Source: Chrysophaeum taylorii
Lineage: Eukaryota; Sar; Pelagophyceae; Pelagomonadales; Pelagomonadaceae
Length of the DNA: 64,000 nt
NCBI GenBank assembly: GCA_029834535.1
Contig: JAQMWT010000138.1
Coordinates: forward strand, 111,704-175,703
Direction: 5' to 3'
Position numbers and translations under genes: made by a program. The notes beneath the pieces were generated by a model. It worked only from the letters and a program-made list of their open reading frames with translations. It did no database searches and had not been told where the DNA came from. Of this stretch, positions 20,317-32,120 are shown one piece after another. The first letter of the stretch is position 1, and every line of letters starts with the position of its first letter.

Positions 20317-21432
20317 ATGCCTTACCCTAGGGGGACGATGGAGGACTCCGGAATCCTTTACACACACGACTTTTTGCACGTTGCCGCCGGAGCAGACGCC
20401 GACTGTGGCTACGATGGCTTCGGTCGTCATTCTGTGTGCTCTCATCGACATCCGGAGCTGCTGGAGTGCTTCGCCTGTGAGGGTTATGCGCTCATTCCCC
20501 AAGCGGTGTCGCCGGAAGTTGTCGCACGAGCTCGAGAGCACGTCGTGGAGTACTCAGGAGTCTGGCGAGCCCAGGCGCGCTGCCGACCCGACGACTGGCG
20601 CATGCATTGGCAACAACAGCTAGACGGAACGAGGCTGCGCGACGGCCACGCTCCGATCGCCGACTTGTTATGTAGCTCACAAGCGATATTTGACGCCACA
20701 GTTGCGCTGTCTGGCGGCCGGGTCCCAATCGGCGTTTTTTATACGCAACTTGCGTACCGGACACCCTCTCTGCCGCGAACACGATGCCAGCGCGAGTTTT
20801 ATCACATTGACGGCGAGGCAAACGCAGTTGGCGCACGCTTTCCAGATCACTTCTCGCTCATCGTTGGCATCGCCCTCTCGCCGCAACGACATCCTGGTGG
20901 CGGTAACTTTACGGTTTTTCCAAAAGCGCACCTAAAGGATTGGCGTGGCTATCCTTCGCTCAAGCGGTGAGTGCAGCTTGAAAACACACGCGAAGAATTC
21001 CGGCGTAGGCACCGCTCGCTGCCCGATGTATGCATGTGTTTGTTATGTCATCTCATCGCGCGCGCGCGTGTGCCATCGCATGACGCTACAGTGTTTGTTA
21101 TGTCATCTCATCGCGCGCGCGCGCGTGCCATCGCATAACGCTACAACCGCGCAGCTTGGTGAGCCGACCGAGTGCGCCTGCCTCTCGAACCATTTGGCTG
21201 ACAACCGCGTTCGTTCAGGGTGTTGCTCGATGTCGGCGATGCGTTCGTCGCCCACCCGCTCTTGCCTCACCGTGGTGGCCGAAACGGCTCGTCGACGACG
21301 CGCGAACTTGCCTTTTTTCGACTGCAGCTCGAAGGCATTGATTATGCAGAACCGTCACGCGCCATGTCTTTGCTCGCAGATCCCTTCTACGAGCTCCAAG
21401 GGCCGCGCGATGTTGGTCAAAGCCAATCTTGA
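20317..21432 (+). CDS. Phytanoyl-CoA dioxygenase-like Fe(II)/2-oxoglutarate oxygenase, 2 exons
   Basis: Exons 20317-20966 and 21219-21432 (864 nt, 287 residues), joined by GT-AG at CGG. ATG 20338 is an alternative start. The N-terminal part has ELLECFACEGYALIPQAVSP, the start pattern of PhyH-type oxygenases. The iron triad is visible: His and Asp in FYHIDGEANAV, the distal His in AHPLLPHRGGRN, with the following Arg as likely 2-oxoglutarate ligand. The double-stranded beta-helix core between them (SLIVGIALSPQRHPGGGNFTVFPKAH) fits the family. It would hydroxylate an unknown small molecule. The intron (252 nt) is much longer than others here and holds a 55-bp tandem duplication. Confidence 0.75.
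21036..21145. repeat. Tandem 55-bp duplication inside an intron
   Basis: Two nearly identical units beginning GTGTTTGTTATGTCATCTCA, each carrying a (CG)n run and ending CGCTACA, at 21036-21090 and 21091-21145. They lie wholly within the oxygenase intron. Confidence 0.85.
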
Positions 21433-22382
21433 GAGCACCTGGCGATGCCAGTGAGCCATATGTCCGGTGCCAACCGCCATACTTAATTAAAAATCCTGCT
21501 TCCGAAAATGGGAGAAGCCATGATGCAATATCTTGCTGGCGATAGTAGGCTCGTACATCGATCTCCCGGCGTCGCTTTCGGGCGTGAGGTGCATCAAAGA
21601 GAAGCCAAGGACTAGGCGGAACCTGCAGGGTGACGACGCAACGGAAGGTTCACCTCGGCGCTCGAGTGGCGAGCGGTAGAAGAGGTGCTGAGCGCAGGGA
21701 GTAAGCCAAGACTGTCTCTGGCGACCGGTAGTGCTCGATGGAGCGACGAACCTGCCAAGAGGCAGAAACCCAAGTCCACGCGAAGGCAGCAGCAGCAGCA
21801 GCAGCAGCAGACTTTGTCTTTCTGCTACTCCACTCGTGTGAACCCGGTGATTAGTAAGACTTCGGTTTGGTGCGGGAGCGGCTTGGCCCGCTGCGCGCCG
21901 GTAAACTTGGTTGAGCATTAGTCTCCAGTTCAGGTGATCGACATATTTCCGCGCACGCGCGGCTTGAAAAAAGTGGCGTTGAAGAGGGGCTGACGAGGCA
22001 ATTCGCGGCGGATTTAAGCGCCGTCTCTTTGAAGGATCCATCAGCTTTCAGTAGGCGTCGGTTTGGTAAGGGTCTCGAAAAAAATCTTGAGATAGCCGCC
22101 GCCGACATGCGACGATCGCGTCTTAGGAGGCTGCAGCTGGGTAAAAAAGGTTGATTGCTGCAGACTTTCAGCGATGCTGGGCTGTTAAAGAGACGAGTAA
22201 ATAACATTCAGAGCGGTCCAAGGTTACGCCAAGTTAGGCGCCTACTCGCCCGCGACGACGTGTGGAGAACGAGAGCGAGTCAACGGTTACGAAAGAAAGA
22301 TCCGTTCGCGGTCCGTTTTTGTGGAGACGTGTGCGAACGGCACGAGATAAATAGCCGCAACAGGGCGACAGACGCAGACACG
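21433..22382. other. Intergenic; CAG repeat and a weak minus-strand frame
   Basis: A 184-codon minus-strand frame (21487-22041) starts MDPSKRRRLNPPRIASSAPL and contains eight Leu from a CAG/CTG run at 21786-21810, but it shows no domain and could be chance. The end of this stretch holds the promoter of the Rab gene. Confidence 0.35.
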
Positions 22383-23105
22383 ATGCACGTGAAATTGTTG
22401 ATGTTGGGTGACTCGGGCGTGGGAAAGACGTGCTTGCTGCTCCGGTATGCGTACGACTCGTTCTCTCCTCTCTTTTTAACGACGATCGGTATCGACTTCA
22501 AAATCAAGGAGGTGCGGAAGGAAGCTAGTGCGTGATGATCGACGCTATCGCAGGTCGAATTGGACGGTCTGCCGGTAGTTATTTTTCGTGGTTCGTACCG
22601 TACGAGTCCTCGTAGGTGAAGCTGCAGATTTGGGATACCGCCGGGCAAGAGCGCTTTCGGACAATAACAGTTTCGTGAGAGACGACGCGGTGTCTCGTAA
22701 CCGGAACTCAGGTATTTCAAAGGGGCGCACGGCATCATCTTGGTGTACGACGTGAGCGAACGCGACTCGTTCGAAAATATCGAGCATTGGGTGCAACAGA
22801 TTCGCGAACACGCGCACAAACGTGTGCGTCTCGTACTCGTGGGCAACAAGTGCGACAAAGAGTCGCGCGTCGTCAGCACGACCGAGGGCGAGGAGCTCGC
22901 GCAGCGGTACGGAGTGTCGTTCTTCGAGACCTCCGCCAAGAGCAACAAGAACGTCGACGAGTGCTACGCCGCAATCGCCCGTCAAACCAGAGACTCCCTT
23001 ATCGAGCTCGAGGACGAACGAAGGAAAGCCCAAGAAATGGCTGTCAAAACATTGGTCGATCAACGACGAGAGAAGCGCGGCCGCGGGAGGAGATGTTGTG
23101 GATGA
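22383..23105 (+). CDS. Rab-family small GTPase (Rab8-like), 4 exons
   Basis: Exons 22383-22511, 22554-22574, 22616-22674 and 22712-23105 (603 nt, 200 residues); introns 42, 41, 37 nt. All G-boxes are present: GDSGVGKTC (P-loop), the effector-loop Thr in [30 protein letters not shown] and ETSAKSN. Family motifs such as IGIDFKIK and [13 protein letters not shown] place it with Rab8/Rab1-type secretory Rabs. The C-terminus RRCCG gives two cysteines for geranylgeranylation. It would recruit effectors for post-Golgi or ER-Golgi transport. Exon 2 is a 21-nt microexon. Switch-region intron 3 splits the TVS-YFKG junction. A paralogue with identical intron positions is at 27,440-28,309. Confidence 0.92.
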
Positions 23106-24888
23106 TTATTTGATCTTCCGATGATGGGGCGCGTTTTATTTTTTCTTTTCGATGATGCTGTTAGACCACTCGCTCTCCATCGACGACGACGAAGACACTA
23201 TGCCACCAACGTCGTCTATGCTGCAATCGCTCTGCCATGGTCCCATCCCACTCGCCGAAAGAAAACTTCTCCACCACACTTCTCCTCCTGAGACACCACC
23301 AACACCTGTAGACCCGATAAGGTGGCTAGACTATAATTTTGATTTTATCGTGTTGTGAGTTAAGACCAGAGGGGCGGTAGTGAAATAATGAGAGCCACCG
23401 GCCTCTCCCTCCTAGCGTTTTGAGTCGCCGCCGCGTGTTTTGGATGTGCTTAGAGCCATAGTTACCTGGTGGCAGCATTATCATGCGTGTGGCGATCACG
23501 GCTCGTGGCGACAACCGAGTTTAGCGCACGTCTAAGCCTCGCCGACTCCGGGAGTTTACAAAGCCGGCGCGGCCTCAGGCGGGTATAGTATTTGATTTGC
23601 GGATATGGCTGACTTAACATGCGATAGCTCGTTACGAGTAACGGGCCACATCCGAATAACGAGCTTGTACTGTGTTGATATTTGAACCACCTGAGATGAC
23701 AATATTGTAGTTAAGTGACTTTCCTAATAATGAAAATCCTGAACGCCGTCTGCACACAACCCACCAAAACTCACACGCCACCCCCTTAGCAGCGGACCTT
23801 CAAAAAACCTGAACACCGCCTCGTGCAGCCTCAACAAGGTCGCCCGCGCCCAGCAGTGCGCCGCACTTCGCCCCACATACGTCCGGAGGCAGCATGCGTA
23901 CAACATGCTGTCGCGGCCCTCCTCTCTTCGCCTGTCCCGCGGCTCGGCGATGACCCCGACTAGGCCTCGGGGTACATCCGCCTTCCAGGACCACTCACTT
24001 ATCCAGACACCTATGAAATCACGCTCGGACCCCCTCTCGTTGTGAGCAGCCGAAAGTCGAGCGCCGGCCGTCGGTGCATGTGGAGGAGGAGTTGTCCAAA
24101 CTCGCTGGGCGATCTCCTTGACACATACCCTTGTCATGGTAAGCGGCGAAGCTAGGCGCGAATTTGTATGTGTCGCGTGGGCGGCGGTGTTTGCGAGGCT
24201 GTCCGAATCAAGGACGCGGTGCGCGTTTTTTGGTCGCGCGCCGGCGAGATTCTGGCGTGTAGCAAATGAAAATCCCGGTCTGTGGGCCAGGGCAGCCTCG
24301 GAGCATACGCCAGAATCTCACCCGTACCGGCCGCTCATTTACGTGCGCGTACGGTGACGGCCCGCGCTCGAGGTAGATTCTCCAACTAACGGTGCTGCTG
24401 GATGCGTTCAAGCCTGAATCAAAGACCTCAACGTCAAGCTGAATAGAGCCCTCCAAGGTATGCCTTTCTGCGTGAAGCCCGATCGCACCTTCGGGCATGC
24501 CATTCCGAAGTGCACCTGGTAGAGGTTCCTCCGGCTCGAGAGACAGAAGCCTTCGACTAGCCTTTAAGACGCTCGGCACCAGGGAGAAGCAGCTGGCGCG
24601 GCATGGCATCTACCGCGTCATCGGTTCGGTGACCACTAGCCCTTCGACACGGACGACAACAACGGGCGCATAAACTGGATCACCGTCTATTGCCCACCCC
24701 GTCACTGTCAACGCCTACCTCAGCTCGAGAGAACGAGACAAACCGCCAGATAGATATCCTTAGGGTTTAGTGACGCAGCGCGAAGGTCGATGATTAGCCG
24801 GCCGTTGAAGCTTCCGACGTTTGCCGGTTCATCGAATTTGACTGTTCCGGCGGGACATACACAAAGCGTGTGGCGTTGGAAGAGTAGC
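23106..24888. other. Long intergenic region without a supported gene
   Basis: About 1.8 kb. A minus-strand frame at 23,724-24,137 (137 codons from an ATG) has no recognisable features. A perfect 13-bp inverted repeat GAGATTCTGGCGT / ACGCCAGAATCTC is at 24246-24258 and 24307-24319. No other structure was identified. Confidence 0.4.
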
Positions 24889-25827
24889 ATGAGGGTCCGG
24901 CCGGCGACGATCGCAGCCCTGTGTGCGCTCGCGGGCGTCTGTGCGCAGCGTACGAGACGCGATCGCAAGAAAGGTGACAAGCTGGACCGGCACAGCGATC
25001 TGCGAGACAGCCACAAGCCGCGGAATTCTGCCGAGCAGCGAGCGAACCGGCTCGAGAAGTAGGGACCGCATCATATTCGCGCTTTTGATGTGCTTCTCCC
25101 AGGTACGACCGACTTCTCGAGATGGCGGAGAAGGCTAAGGCCGACATGCCGCAACTGCGCGAGCAAGTCGCCGAACTCAAGGTGCTACGAAAGAGTCGCT
25201 GTCTCGAGGCGTCGATCGCAGGCGCGCGAAGAGGCGATCCTCGACCAGGACGAGGTGTTGCGGCCGCCGCGGCCGCCGCGACTGGGGTTCCACGCGGGGG
25301 AGGATGAGGAGGAGGACTTCGAGCCCGGGGGGCTGCCGTACGGGATGGAGAATCCGTTTTCCGAGCCGGCCGACGAGGGTCCGCGGGCGCCGGTGGACCA
25401 GAAGAAGCGCGAGGAAATGATGCGTAAGTCGCGCGAGCGGCTCGAGCGCATGCGGAATATGGACCCCGAGGAGCGTATCGCGGAGATGCGGCGCGAGCGC
25501 GACGAGCGGGTGGCAGCGCGCAAGGACGGAGAGGTCGACGCCCGCGATTACGAGCCAGCACTTGGCGGCAAGCGTGTCTGGCGCTCCAAATCGGGCGATT
25601 ACGGCCCCCCGAAGCCTCGCGGCCTTGGTCTCGAAAATCTCTCGCCCGAAGAGCGCCACGCCAAGCTCCTCGAGCACCAGAAGCTCATGGAGGACCACCG
25701 CTCCAAGATGGACGAGTGGCGCGAGAAGCACGAGGCCTACATGTCCGAGCGACGCGCCATCATGGACTCCTACCGCGACCTCTCCCACCAGATCCGCGAG
25801 GCCGTCTTCGCCAGCAGGCCCCTCTGA
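24889..25827 (+). CDS. Secreted charged coiled-coil protein, 3 exons
   Basis: Exons 24889-25058, 25103-25181 and 25222-25827 (855 nt, 284 residues), introns 44 and 40 nt (GTAGGG...CCCAG and GTGCTA...CGCAG). Starts MRVRPATIAALCALAGVCAQ, a signal peptide. The mature part is almost wholly charged and helical: YDRLLEMAEKAKADMPQLRE, then an acidic Pro/Gly segment, then long Arg/Glu heptad-like stretches (KKREEMMRKSRERLERMRNM, HQKLMEDHRSKMDEWREKHE). No catalytic domain was recognised. It could be a structural or cell-surface protein, or one retained in the ER or plastid; the leader lacks an obvious AF plastid motif. Confidence 0.7.
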
Positions 25828-27439
25828 TTCTCTTGTTGTTCTCCGGATCGCCTTTTGATGTTGTTGTGTTTGAGCCAGTATCAAGCCTCACCAAAGACCT
25901 TCCTTGTCTTATGCTCTGCCCATGCTCCTTTCGCCCTGCGATCTTGCCACCCCTTGAGATGCCACATTTCGTGCGCTCCACGCCCCTCGTCCTGCCCGTC
26001 GCCCCTGGGGGGCCAACCCCGCTTGGCCGCGCTTTTTATTTACCCGCTCCAGCGATAGGATCACGTTTCTTTGCGTCTCGCTGTGTTCCTCCTTTAGACT
26101 CCCCCCTCAAATAATTCCAATTTTTGTTGTTTAGCAACCGCGGTGCTGTGCTGAATCTGACATCGAATGTGAGCGAGCGCGAGCGAGCTACGGAGGCTTT
26201 GGTTTCCGTATCATGCAACGGCGACGCTCGGGAATTAGTAGGCATGAATCGAGAGACTTGGTAGGGACTCGTAGGCCTCGGGAGAGAGACACTTTTCAGA
26301 GCGTGCAAGGGGCTTGGACGAGACCTTAAGGACTTCCGAGGGACTTGGGTTGGCTCTCATCAGACTGGTAGGTACCCCAGAGGCGTCAGTCGGGATATAG
26401 AGCGAGCGAACTCTGCCGCGAGTTCACACCTGTTGCGCCGATCGTTGGTCGTTGAGGGCGTGTTGCTTGGATAATGGACGGCGGATACCCCAATCAAGGA
26501 TTGGGAATTTGAGATCTCGACTGGGGAATTATATGTGATTTCATCCCCGAAAAACCGAGGCGAACTCGGCTGGAAATTGGGCTTTAGTATGCTCGGGTTT
26601 TAGCGGCCGCTTCGTGCCAGTTTGGTGGAAAAGAAGACGTGGCACTCACGAAGGATGGATGCCCATTAGGAGCATCGCAACCCGTGCGTATTGAACGCCA
26701 ATGCCACACTGATGAGACTGACTGACTGACTGACTGACTGACTGACAATATGGCTAGAGGTACGGGCCTCGCCAGACTCTCGTGCGAAGTCGCACACCGC
26801 TCAGCTCCCGTGTTCAGCTTCCCACATAGGCAGCTCCTTTTATCCTCCGTCTTAGGTGTTCGTGGGCTCGCAGGAAAGCCGAATTCGCCTAGAACTTGCT
26901 TTACGATACGCAGTTTGCTGTTTCGCTAAGTCCTCCTCAATTGCGCCATCGGTTTATTAGTGGTATTATAAAACGACTACGAACAGGATTGGTGCTGTCA
27001 CCTGGCTTGGAACTCTGGCGCCTCGACGGACGGTTAACCCCCAAAAAATCGGGCATGGAATGCGGGCTCGCGGCAGGCGCGGGTGGTTGCGTGCAGCGTT
27101 CGGCCACAACACCAATGGGTGGCAACTACCTCGTCCATGTACGGGAGAGACACGAAGTCACGCTCCTCACGTTCAAATTCAAATTCTGATTCACAGCCAT
27201 GGTCTCCATGGAGCGTCTGCTTTGTACAAGAGACCCGCGAACGTTCGCGCGGGAGCGCAACGCGGCGAGATGTTGAACGTGCGAAGTGGACGCGTTAACG
27301 CGCCAAAGATGTCCGGGTGGGGTCCTTTAAAGGAGGCAAAAAAGTCTTTGCTGTGGCGAGAGATGCCACAAGCACCAGCCAAATGATGATAGCGCGAGGT
27401 GTTTTCCAGGAGATCCCCCCGATGCATACGGCGAGTTCC
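25828..27439. other. Long intergenic region; CTGA microsatellite
   Basis: No supported gene in 1.6 kb. About seven CTGA units are at 26717-26746. Short frames at 26,896-27,189 (plus) and elsewhere have no protein-like features. Sequence composition is lower in GC than in the neighbouring genes. Confidence 0.45.
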
Positions 27440-28309
<870 letters not shown>

Positions 28310-28584
28310 GGCGGCTCGTCCTCCTTTTCGCCCTCCACTAAAAAAATCAAAACGAAGGCGTGCTGGGCAACCGCGGGATACATACAAAAATTTAGGTTTG
28401 AAGTTGTTGATCCGAATGTATTTTGTATACCCAATGGTGTGACCGGAGCCATGATGATTCGAAACCCTTTTTAGACCCTATTGTTCCAGAACCTGTGGGG
28501 ACTGACCAAAATGCTACGTGGCATTCAGCGGTTGGCAGTACTACCGAATCTACTACCGCATTGTTGAAACACGGTCATCACATT

Positions 28585-29075
28585 ATGGGCAGCCTGCTCG
28601 CGTGCTTGGCGGTCGCATTGTTTGTCGCTCCATACGCTGCTGGCAAGAAGAAGAAGAATAATAGTGGCGGGGGCACGTGCACGAACGTCAACTTCGGGGC
28701 CAAGCCCTGCAGCGGCGCTGGGAGTTACAAATCCTTACTTGACATGGCCGGCTCCGCGAGCGGCCAGAGCACAGCGAGCGCAGACCTCGCGTTGAAAATG
28801 ACGGATTATAGCGTCCAAGAGATCGATTGGGCAAAAGGCATCAGCAAAGGCACCTGCAAGCCTCTCCCGGAATGCAACGGGGCGGGACGAACCGACGGCG
28901 TCAAAGGTCGCAAAGACCTCTCAAACAAAGTGCGTAGGCCTCTTCTCGCCGTCGTGAAAGTGCCTCGCAGGTTTGTGGACAATCAGGAGCAAAACTCGCA
29001 GCGGCATATTCTGGATGGAGTATCAGCGAGTTGAACAAACAAAAGAAAGCACTGTGTAAGGGAAAGGGAAAGTAA
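28585..29075 (+). CDS. Small secreted six-cysteine protein, 2 exons
   Basis: Exons 28585-28929 and 28971-29075 (450 nt, 149 residues), intron 41 nt (GTGCGT...TCGCAG). ATG 28585 gives MGSLLACLAVALFVAPYAAG, a good signal peptide; the upstream in-frame extension to 28423 is unlikely. The mature protein has a Lys/Asn/Gly start, then six cysteines in three spaced pairs (TCTNVNFGAKPC, GTCKPLPEC, VCGQS and ALCKG), consistent with three disulphides. The C-terminus is Lys-rich (KKALCKGKGK). Family unknown; probably an extracellular or wall-associated protein. Confidence 0.7.
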
Positions 29076-29984
29076 TCATTTCCCAATCGAACGAAGCGCC
29101 AAGCCCGAGTCGCCGAGTCATGGCGCCCCGACGATCCGCAGGCGTTCTCGCGACGAGTGGCGGCGCCCCCCGGTTATCGTATCGCGAACGTGAAAGAAAC
29201 AGCGCGTGCAAGAAAGCGCGCGACACAGTGTCCAGAATACCGTAGTTTAATATTTTGCCGGCACGAGTATATTGCATGCGGGAGACACGAGGTCTGATGA
29301 TCTAGATCGTGTCATAGTACTGGGCCGCGTCTTGCGTTGCTTTGCTAGGTTCACCTCGAGCTACAGGCGGCATCGTCCCCTCCCCGTGATCAGGGCGCAT
29401 TCATTCATTCACTCATTCATTCTTTCATTCATTCATTCATTCATTCATTCATTCTGACGCTCGGTTGCTCGCTCAATCAGAGGGCCCAAAAGCCTAAGAA
29501 TAGTATGCTTAGAAGGGCCGACGACCGGGAACCAGGGCTTCGATCGCGGGTGCCAAAGAAGAGCGGAGTAGCGTGCTCATGGCCAGCTCCTCGACGGGCA
29601 CGGGGATATAAAAAAAGACTCCGGCGCGACCCACGATGTCGAAAAGACTCGGAATGTGCAGCCGAGGGAGGTCAGAGCGAGGACGAGGGTTATTATATTG
29701 GTGATCGCGGAAGACGGTGTGCTCGGTCCCTTGCATCGCCAATGTCGACGACGACACCTCCCAGCGGCGCGACATTCTCCGACAGCCCGCCACAATCCAG
29801 CCCGGTTGCGGGGTCTAGAAGTAAACTCGAGGATGGCGGCCGAGCGGGCGCAGGATGGAAGCAGATCAGAGTGGCGGGGGTCGGAGCGTCGAGCGGAAAT
29901 GAGAGGAGCTGGGGTGGCGAGACGGTGGCGGGGTTTAGGCACGACGGTGGCGGGGTTACATACAAAGAAGTCGTCTTCCTTCGG
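29076..29984. other. Intergenic region with one copy of a dispersed ~60-bp repeat
   Basis: The frame of the downstream gene is open back to about 29,505, but the sequence before 29,985 is low-complexity and includes a diverged copy (about 29,857-29,916) of the GAAGCAG...GGCGGGGGT...GAGCGTCGAGC repeat found also at 32,3xx-32,7xx and 58,8xx/59,8xx. It is therefore treated as non-coding. Confidence 0.5.
29398..29454. repeat. ATTC tetranucleotide microsatellite
   Basis: About fourteen ATTC/TTCA units with a few interruptions, in the intergenic space before the ribokinase fusion gene. Confidence 0.95.
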
Positions 29985-32120
29985 ATGGTACGACGTGTCG
30001 CAACCTTGACAGCTGCAGAAGAGAGAGCATCTGATGGCTTTCGTAGTAAAGTCGTGCGACGACGTTGGTCGTTGGGGTTCGTTCCGTTGCTCCTTAATTG
30101 GCTCGTGGCGGTCGACTTGGTGGTGGTGTCGTACGGCGAAGCGCGCCCCAACCGGATCCTTGTCGTGGGCTCGGCGAATTTGGACACGACGATTGAGGTG
30201 GAGAGGTACGCGGTTTCCACGAGAACGAAACGGAAGCGATGCCGCAGGTTGCCTCGGCCTGGCGAGACGGTGACGAGTCGCTCGGCACCGAGCGTATGCG
30301 CTGGCGGCAAGGGCTTGAACCAAGCGGTGGCCGCGGCTCGGCTGGGCGATGGAAGCATCATCTGGTTTGCCGGTCGGGTCGGGAACGACGCGTGCGCCGA
30401 AGAGCTGCGGGCGGTGTTGCGTGCCGAGGGAGTCGACGTGCGCCACGTCGCGAGCAGTCCGACTTCGTCGGGTCAGGGCATCGTCGTGTTGGCAGAGGGC
30501 GGCGAGGTGTTAAGCGTCGTGGTGCGCGGAGCCAACCACGCGTGGTCGGACGTCGACGTCGACGCTGTCGAGGGGTGCGAGGCCGTGCTGCTGCAACGCG
30601 AGATCCCGAGCGACGTGAACGCCCAGTTCGCTGCCGCCGCCAAGCGGCGAGGCGCTATCGTGTTTCTCGACGCGGGCGGCGAGGATACCGACGCGCTAGA
30701 CCAAACGCTCATGTCCCACGTCGACTACCTGACGCCGAACTTGACCGAGCTCGCGCGGCTGGTCGGTGTCGGGGTCGAGTCTCTCGACACGGACGACGCC
30801 GTTGCCCGAGCTGCGGCCTCTCTCCGGGAGCGTTTCGGCCCGCGGCTCAACGTGCTGGCGACGCTCGGCAGCCGCGGGTCGTTGCTCGTCGCGAGCGACG
30901 GCGCGCAGCTGCGGGAGCCCGCCATGCCCGCGCCTCGCGTCGTCGACGAGACTGCCGCGGGCGACAGCTTCCGGGCGGCCTTCGCCGTGTCGCTGGTCGC
31001 GGGCTCGGACGTCGCCGCGAGTCTTCGCTTCGCGTCGGCCGCGGGCGCTCTCGCCGTCTCGCGCTCCGGAGCCGTGCCCAGCCTGCCGACGCGCACCGAG
31101 TGCCTCGCTGCACTGCGGGGGGGCGCGGCCGAGGAGAAGAGCGACGACGACGAATGTCCCTGGCGCTTCGCGAGCCGCCTGAACTCGATGAAGGACCGAC
31201 GCGACCTCGCGTCCACGCCCGATTCGCCGCTCGGGTGGGTCGCGCGCCAGGGCGAAATCCCCGGGCTCGACCTCGTAGATTTCAACTACCCGCAGCACCT
31301 GGCGGGCCTCGAAGTGGACGAGGTCAAGGCCGCGCTGCGGGAAAGCGGACTCGAGTGCGGCGCGGTTTGCCTTCGTTATCCGCGCGAGCTTTTTCGGCCG
31401 GGGAGTTTCACTCACCACGATCCCGAGAAACGCGCGGCGGCGATCGAGCTGACGATCGAGGCGGCCAAGTGGGCGCGCGAGCTCGGAGCATCGGAAGTGT
31501 GCGTGTGGTCGGCGTTCGACGGCTACGACTACTCGATGCAGGTCGACTACGTCCAGCTCTGGGACCGGGTGGTCCGCGGGTTTCGCGAAGTGTGCGACGC
31601 GTGTCCCGACGTAAAGGTGTCTCTCGAGTTCAAGCCCACCGACGAAAACACGAGATTTTTTGCGGTGCCCTCGACAGGCGCGGCGCTGTTGCTCGCGCGC
31701 CAGGTCGACCGGCCCAATTTCGGCCTTACCCTCGACGTAGGCCACGTCGTCGCAGCCGGCGAGAATCCCGCCCAGTCGGTCGCGCTCGTCGGGTCTGCCG
31801 GAAAGTTGTTCGGCGTCCAGCTCAACGACGCGTGGTCCAAGATCGGCGCCGAAGATGGACTCGTCTTCGGCTCGGTGCACGCGACGGCGGCCCTCGAGTT
31901 CGTGCTGTGGCTCCAAAAGGTTAACTTTGATGGCCACGTCTACTTTGACACCTTCCCCCGCAACGAAGACCCCGTCCGCGAGTGCGCCTTCAACATTCGT
32001 CGCGTCAAGACCCTCTACGCAAGGGCAAAAAGACTCACGGCCGCGGGCCTCGACGCCTGCCTCGCGCGCCACGATGCCATGGCGACCCTCGAACTCTTGG
32101 ACCGCATGGGCTTTATCTAG
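29985..32120 (+). CDS. Ribokinase (PfkB) fused to a TIM-barrel sugar isomerase/epimerase
   Basis: Up to 711 residues from ATG 29985 (start uncertain). A hydrophobic N-terminal stretch (LGFVPLLLNWLVAVDLVVVS) may be a signal/anchor. The PfkB kinase domain spans about residues 55-380: ILVVGSANLD, the first signature AGGKGLNQAVAAARLG, and the second VVDETAAGDSFRAAFA, whose Asp is the catalytic base; the AAGD form is normal for ribokinases. The second domain, about 400-700, is an AP-endonuclease-2-like TIM barrel (xylose isomerase-like): VSLEFKPTDENTRF, LTLDVGHVVAAGEN, VQLNDAW carry the likely metal ligands Glu, Asp/His and Asp. A 42-nt segment (30206-30247) has perfect GT...CGCAG ends; removing it gives VERLPRPGETVTS, the canonical ribokinase sequence, so it is probably an in-frame intron. 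Likely couples pentose isomerisation with phosphorylation (inference). Confidence 0.8.
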   Translation: MVRRVATLTAAEERASDGFRSKVVRRRWSLGFVPLLLNWLVAVDLVVVSYGEARPNRILVVGSANLDTTIEVERYAVSTRTKRKRCRRLPRPGETVTSRSAPSVCAGGKGLNQAVAAARLGDGSIIWFAGRVGNDACAEELRAVLRAEGVDVRHVASSPTSSGQGIVVLAEGGEVLSVVVRGANHAWSDVDVDAVEGCEAVLLQREIPSDVNAQFAAAAKRRGAIVFLDAGGEDTDALDQTLMSHVDYLTPNLTELARLVGVGVESLDTDDAVARAAASLRERFGPRLNVLATLGSRGSLLVASDGAQLREPAMPAPRVVDETAAGDSFRAAFAVSLVAGSDVAASLRFASAAGALAVSRSGAVPSLPTRTECLAALRGGAAEEKSDDDECPWRFASRLNSMKDRRDLASTPDSPLGWVARQGEIPGLDLVDFNYPQHLAGLEVDEVKAALRESGLECGAVCLRYPRELFRPGSFTHHDPEKRAAAIELTIEAAKWARELGASEVCVWSAFDGYDYSMQVDYVQLWDRVVRGFREVCDACPDVKVSLEFKPTDENTRFFAVPSTGAALLLARQVDRPNFGLTLDVGHVVAAGENPAQSVALVGSAGKLFGVQLNDAWSKIGAEDGLVFGSVHATAALEFVLWLQKVNFDGHVYFDTFPRNEDPVRECAFNIRRVKTLYARAKRLTAAGLDACLARHDAMATLELLDRMGFI

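Noticed and set aside
21487-22041. 184-codon minus-strand frame with a poly-Leu tract
   Set aside because: The Leu run comes from a CAG microsatellite; no other protein-like feature.
28423-28584. Upstream extension of the secreted six-Cys protein
   Set aside because: A clear signal peptide starts at 28585, so the extension would bury it.
29505-29984. N-terminal extension of the kinase/isomerase frame
   Set aside because: Low-complexity sequence that includes a copy of a dispersed non-coding repeat; not conserved in ribokinases.
30696-32072. 458-codon minus-strand open frame opposite the ribokinase/isomerase fusion
   Set aside because: Antisense shadow of a well-supported gene; no domain of its own.
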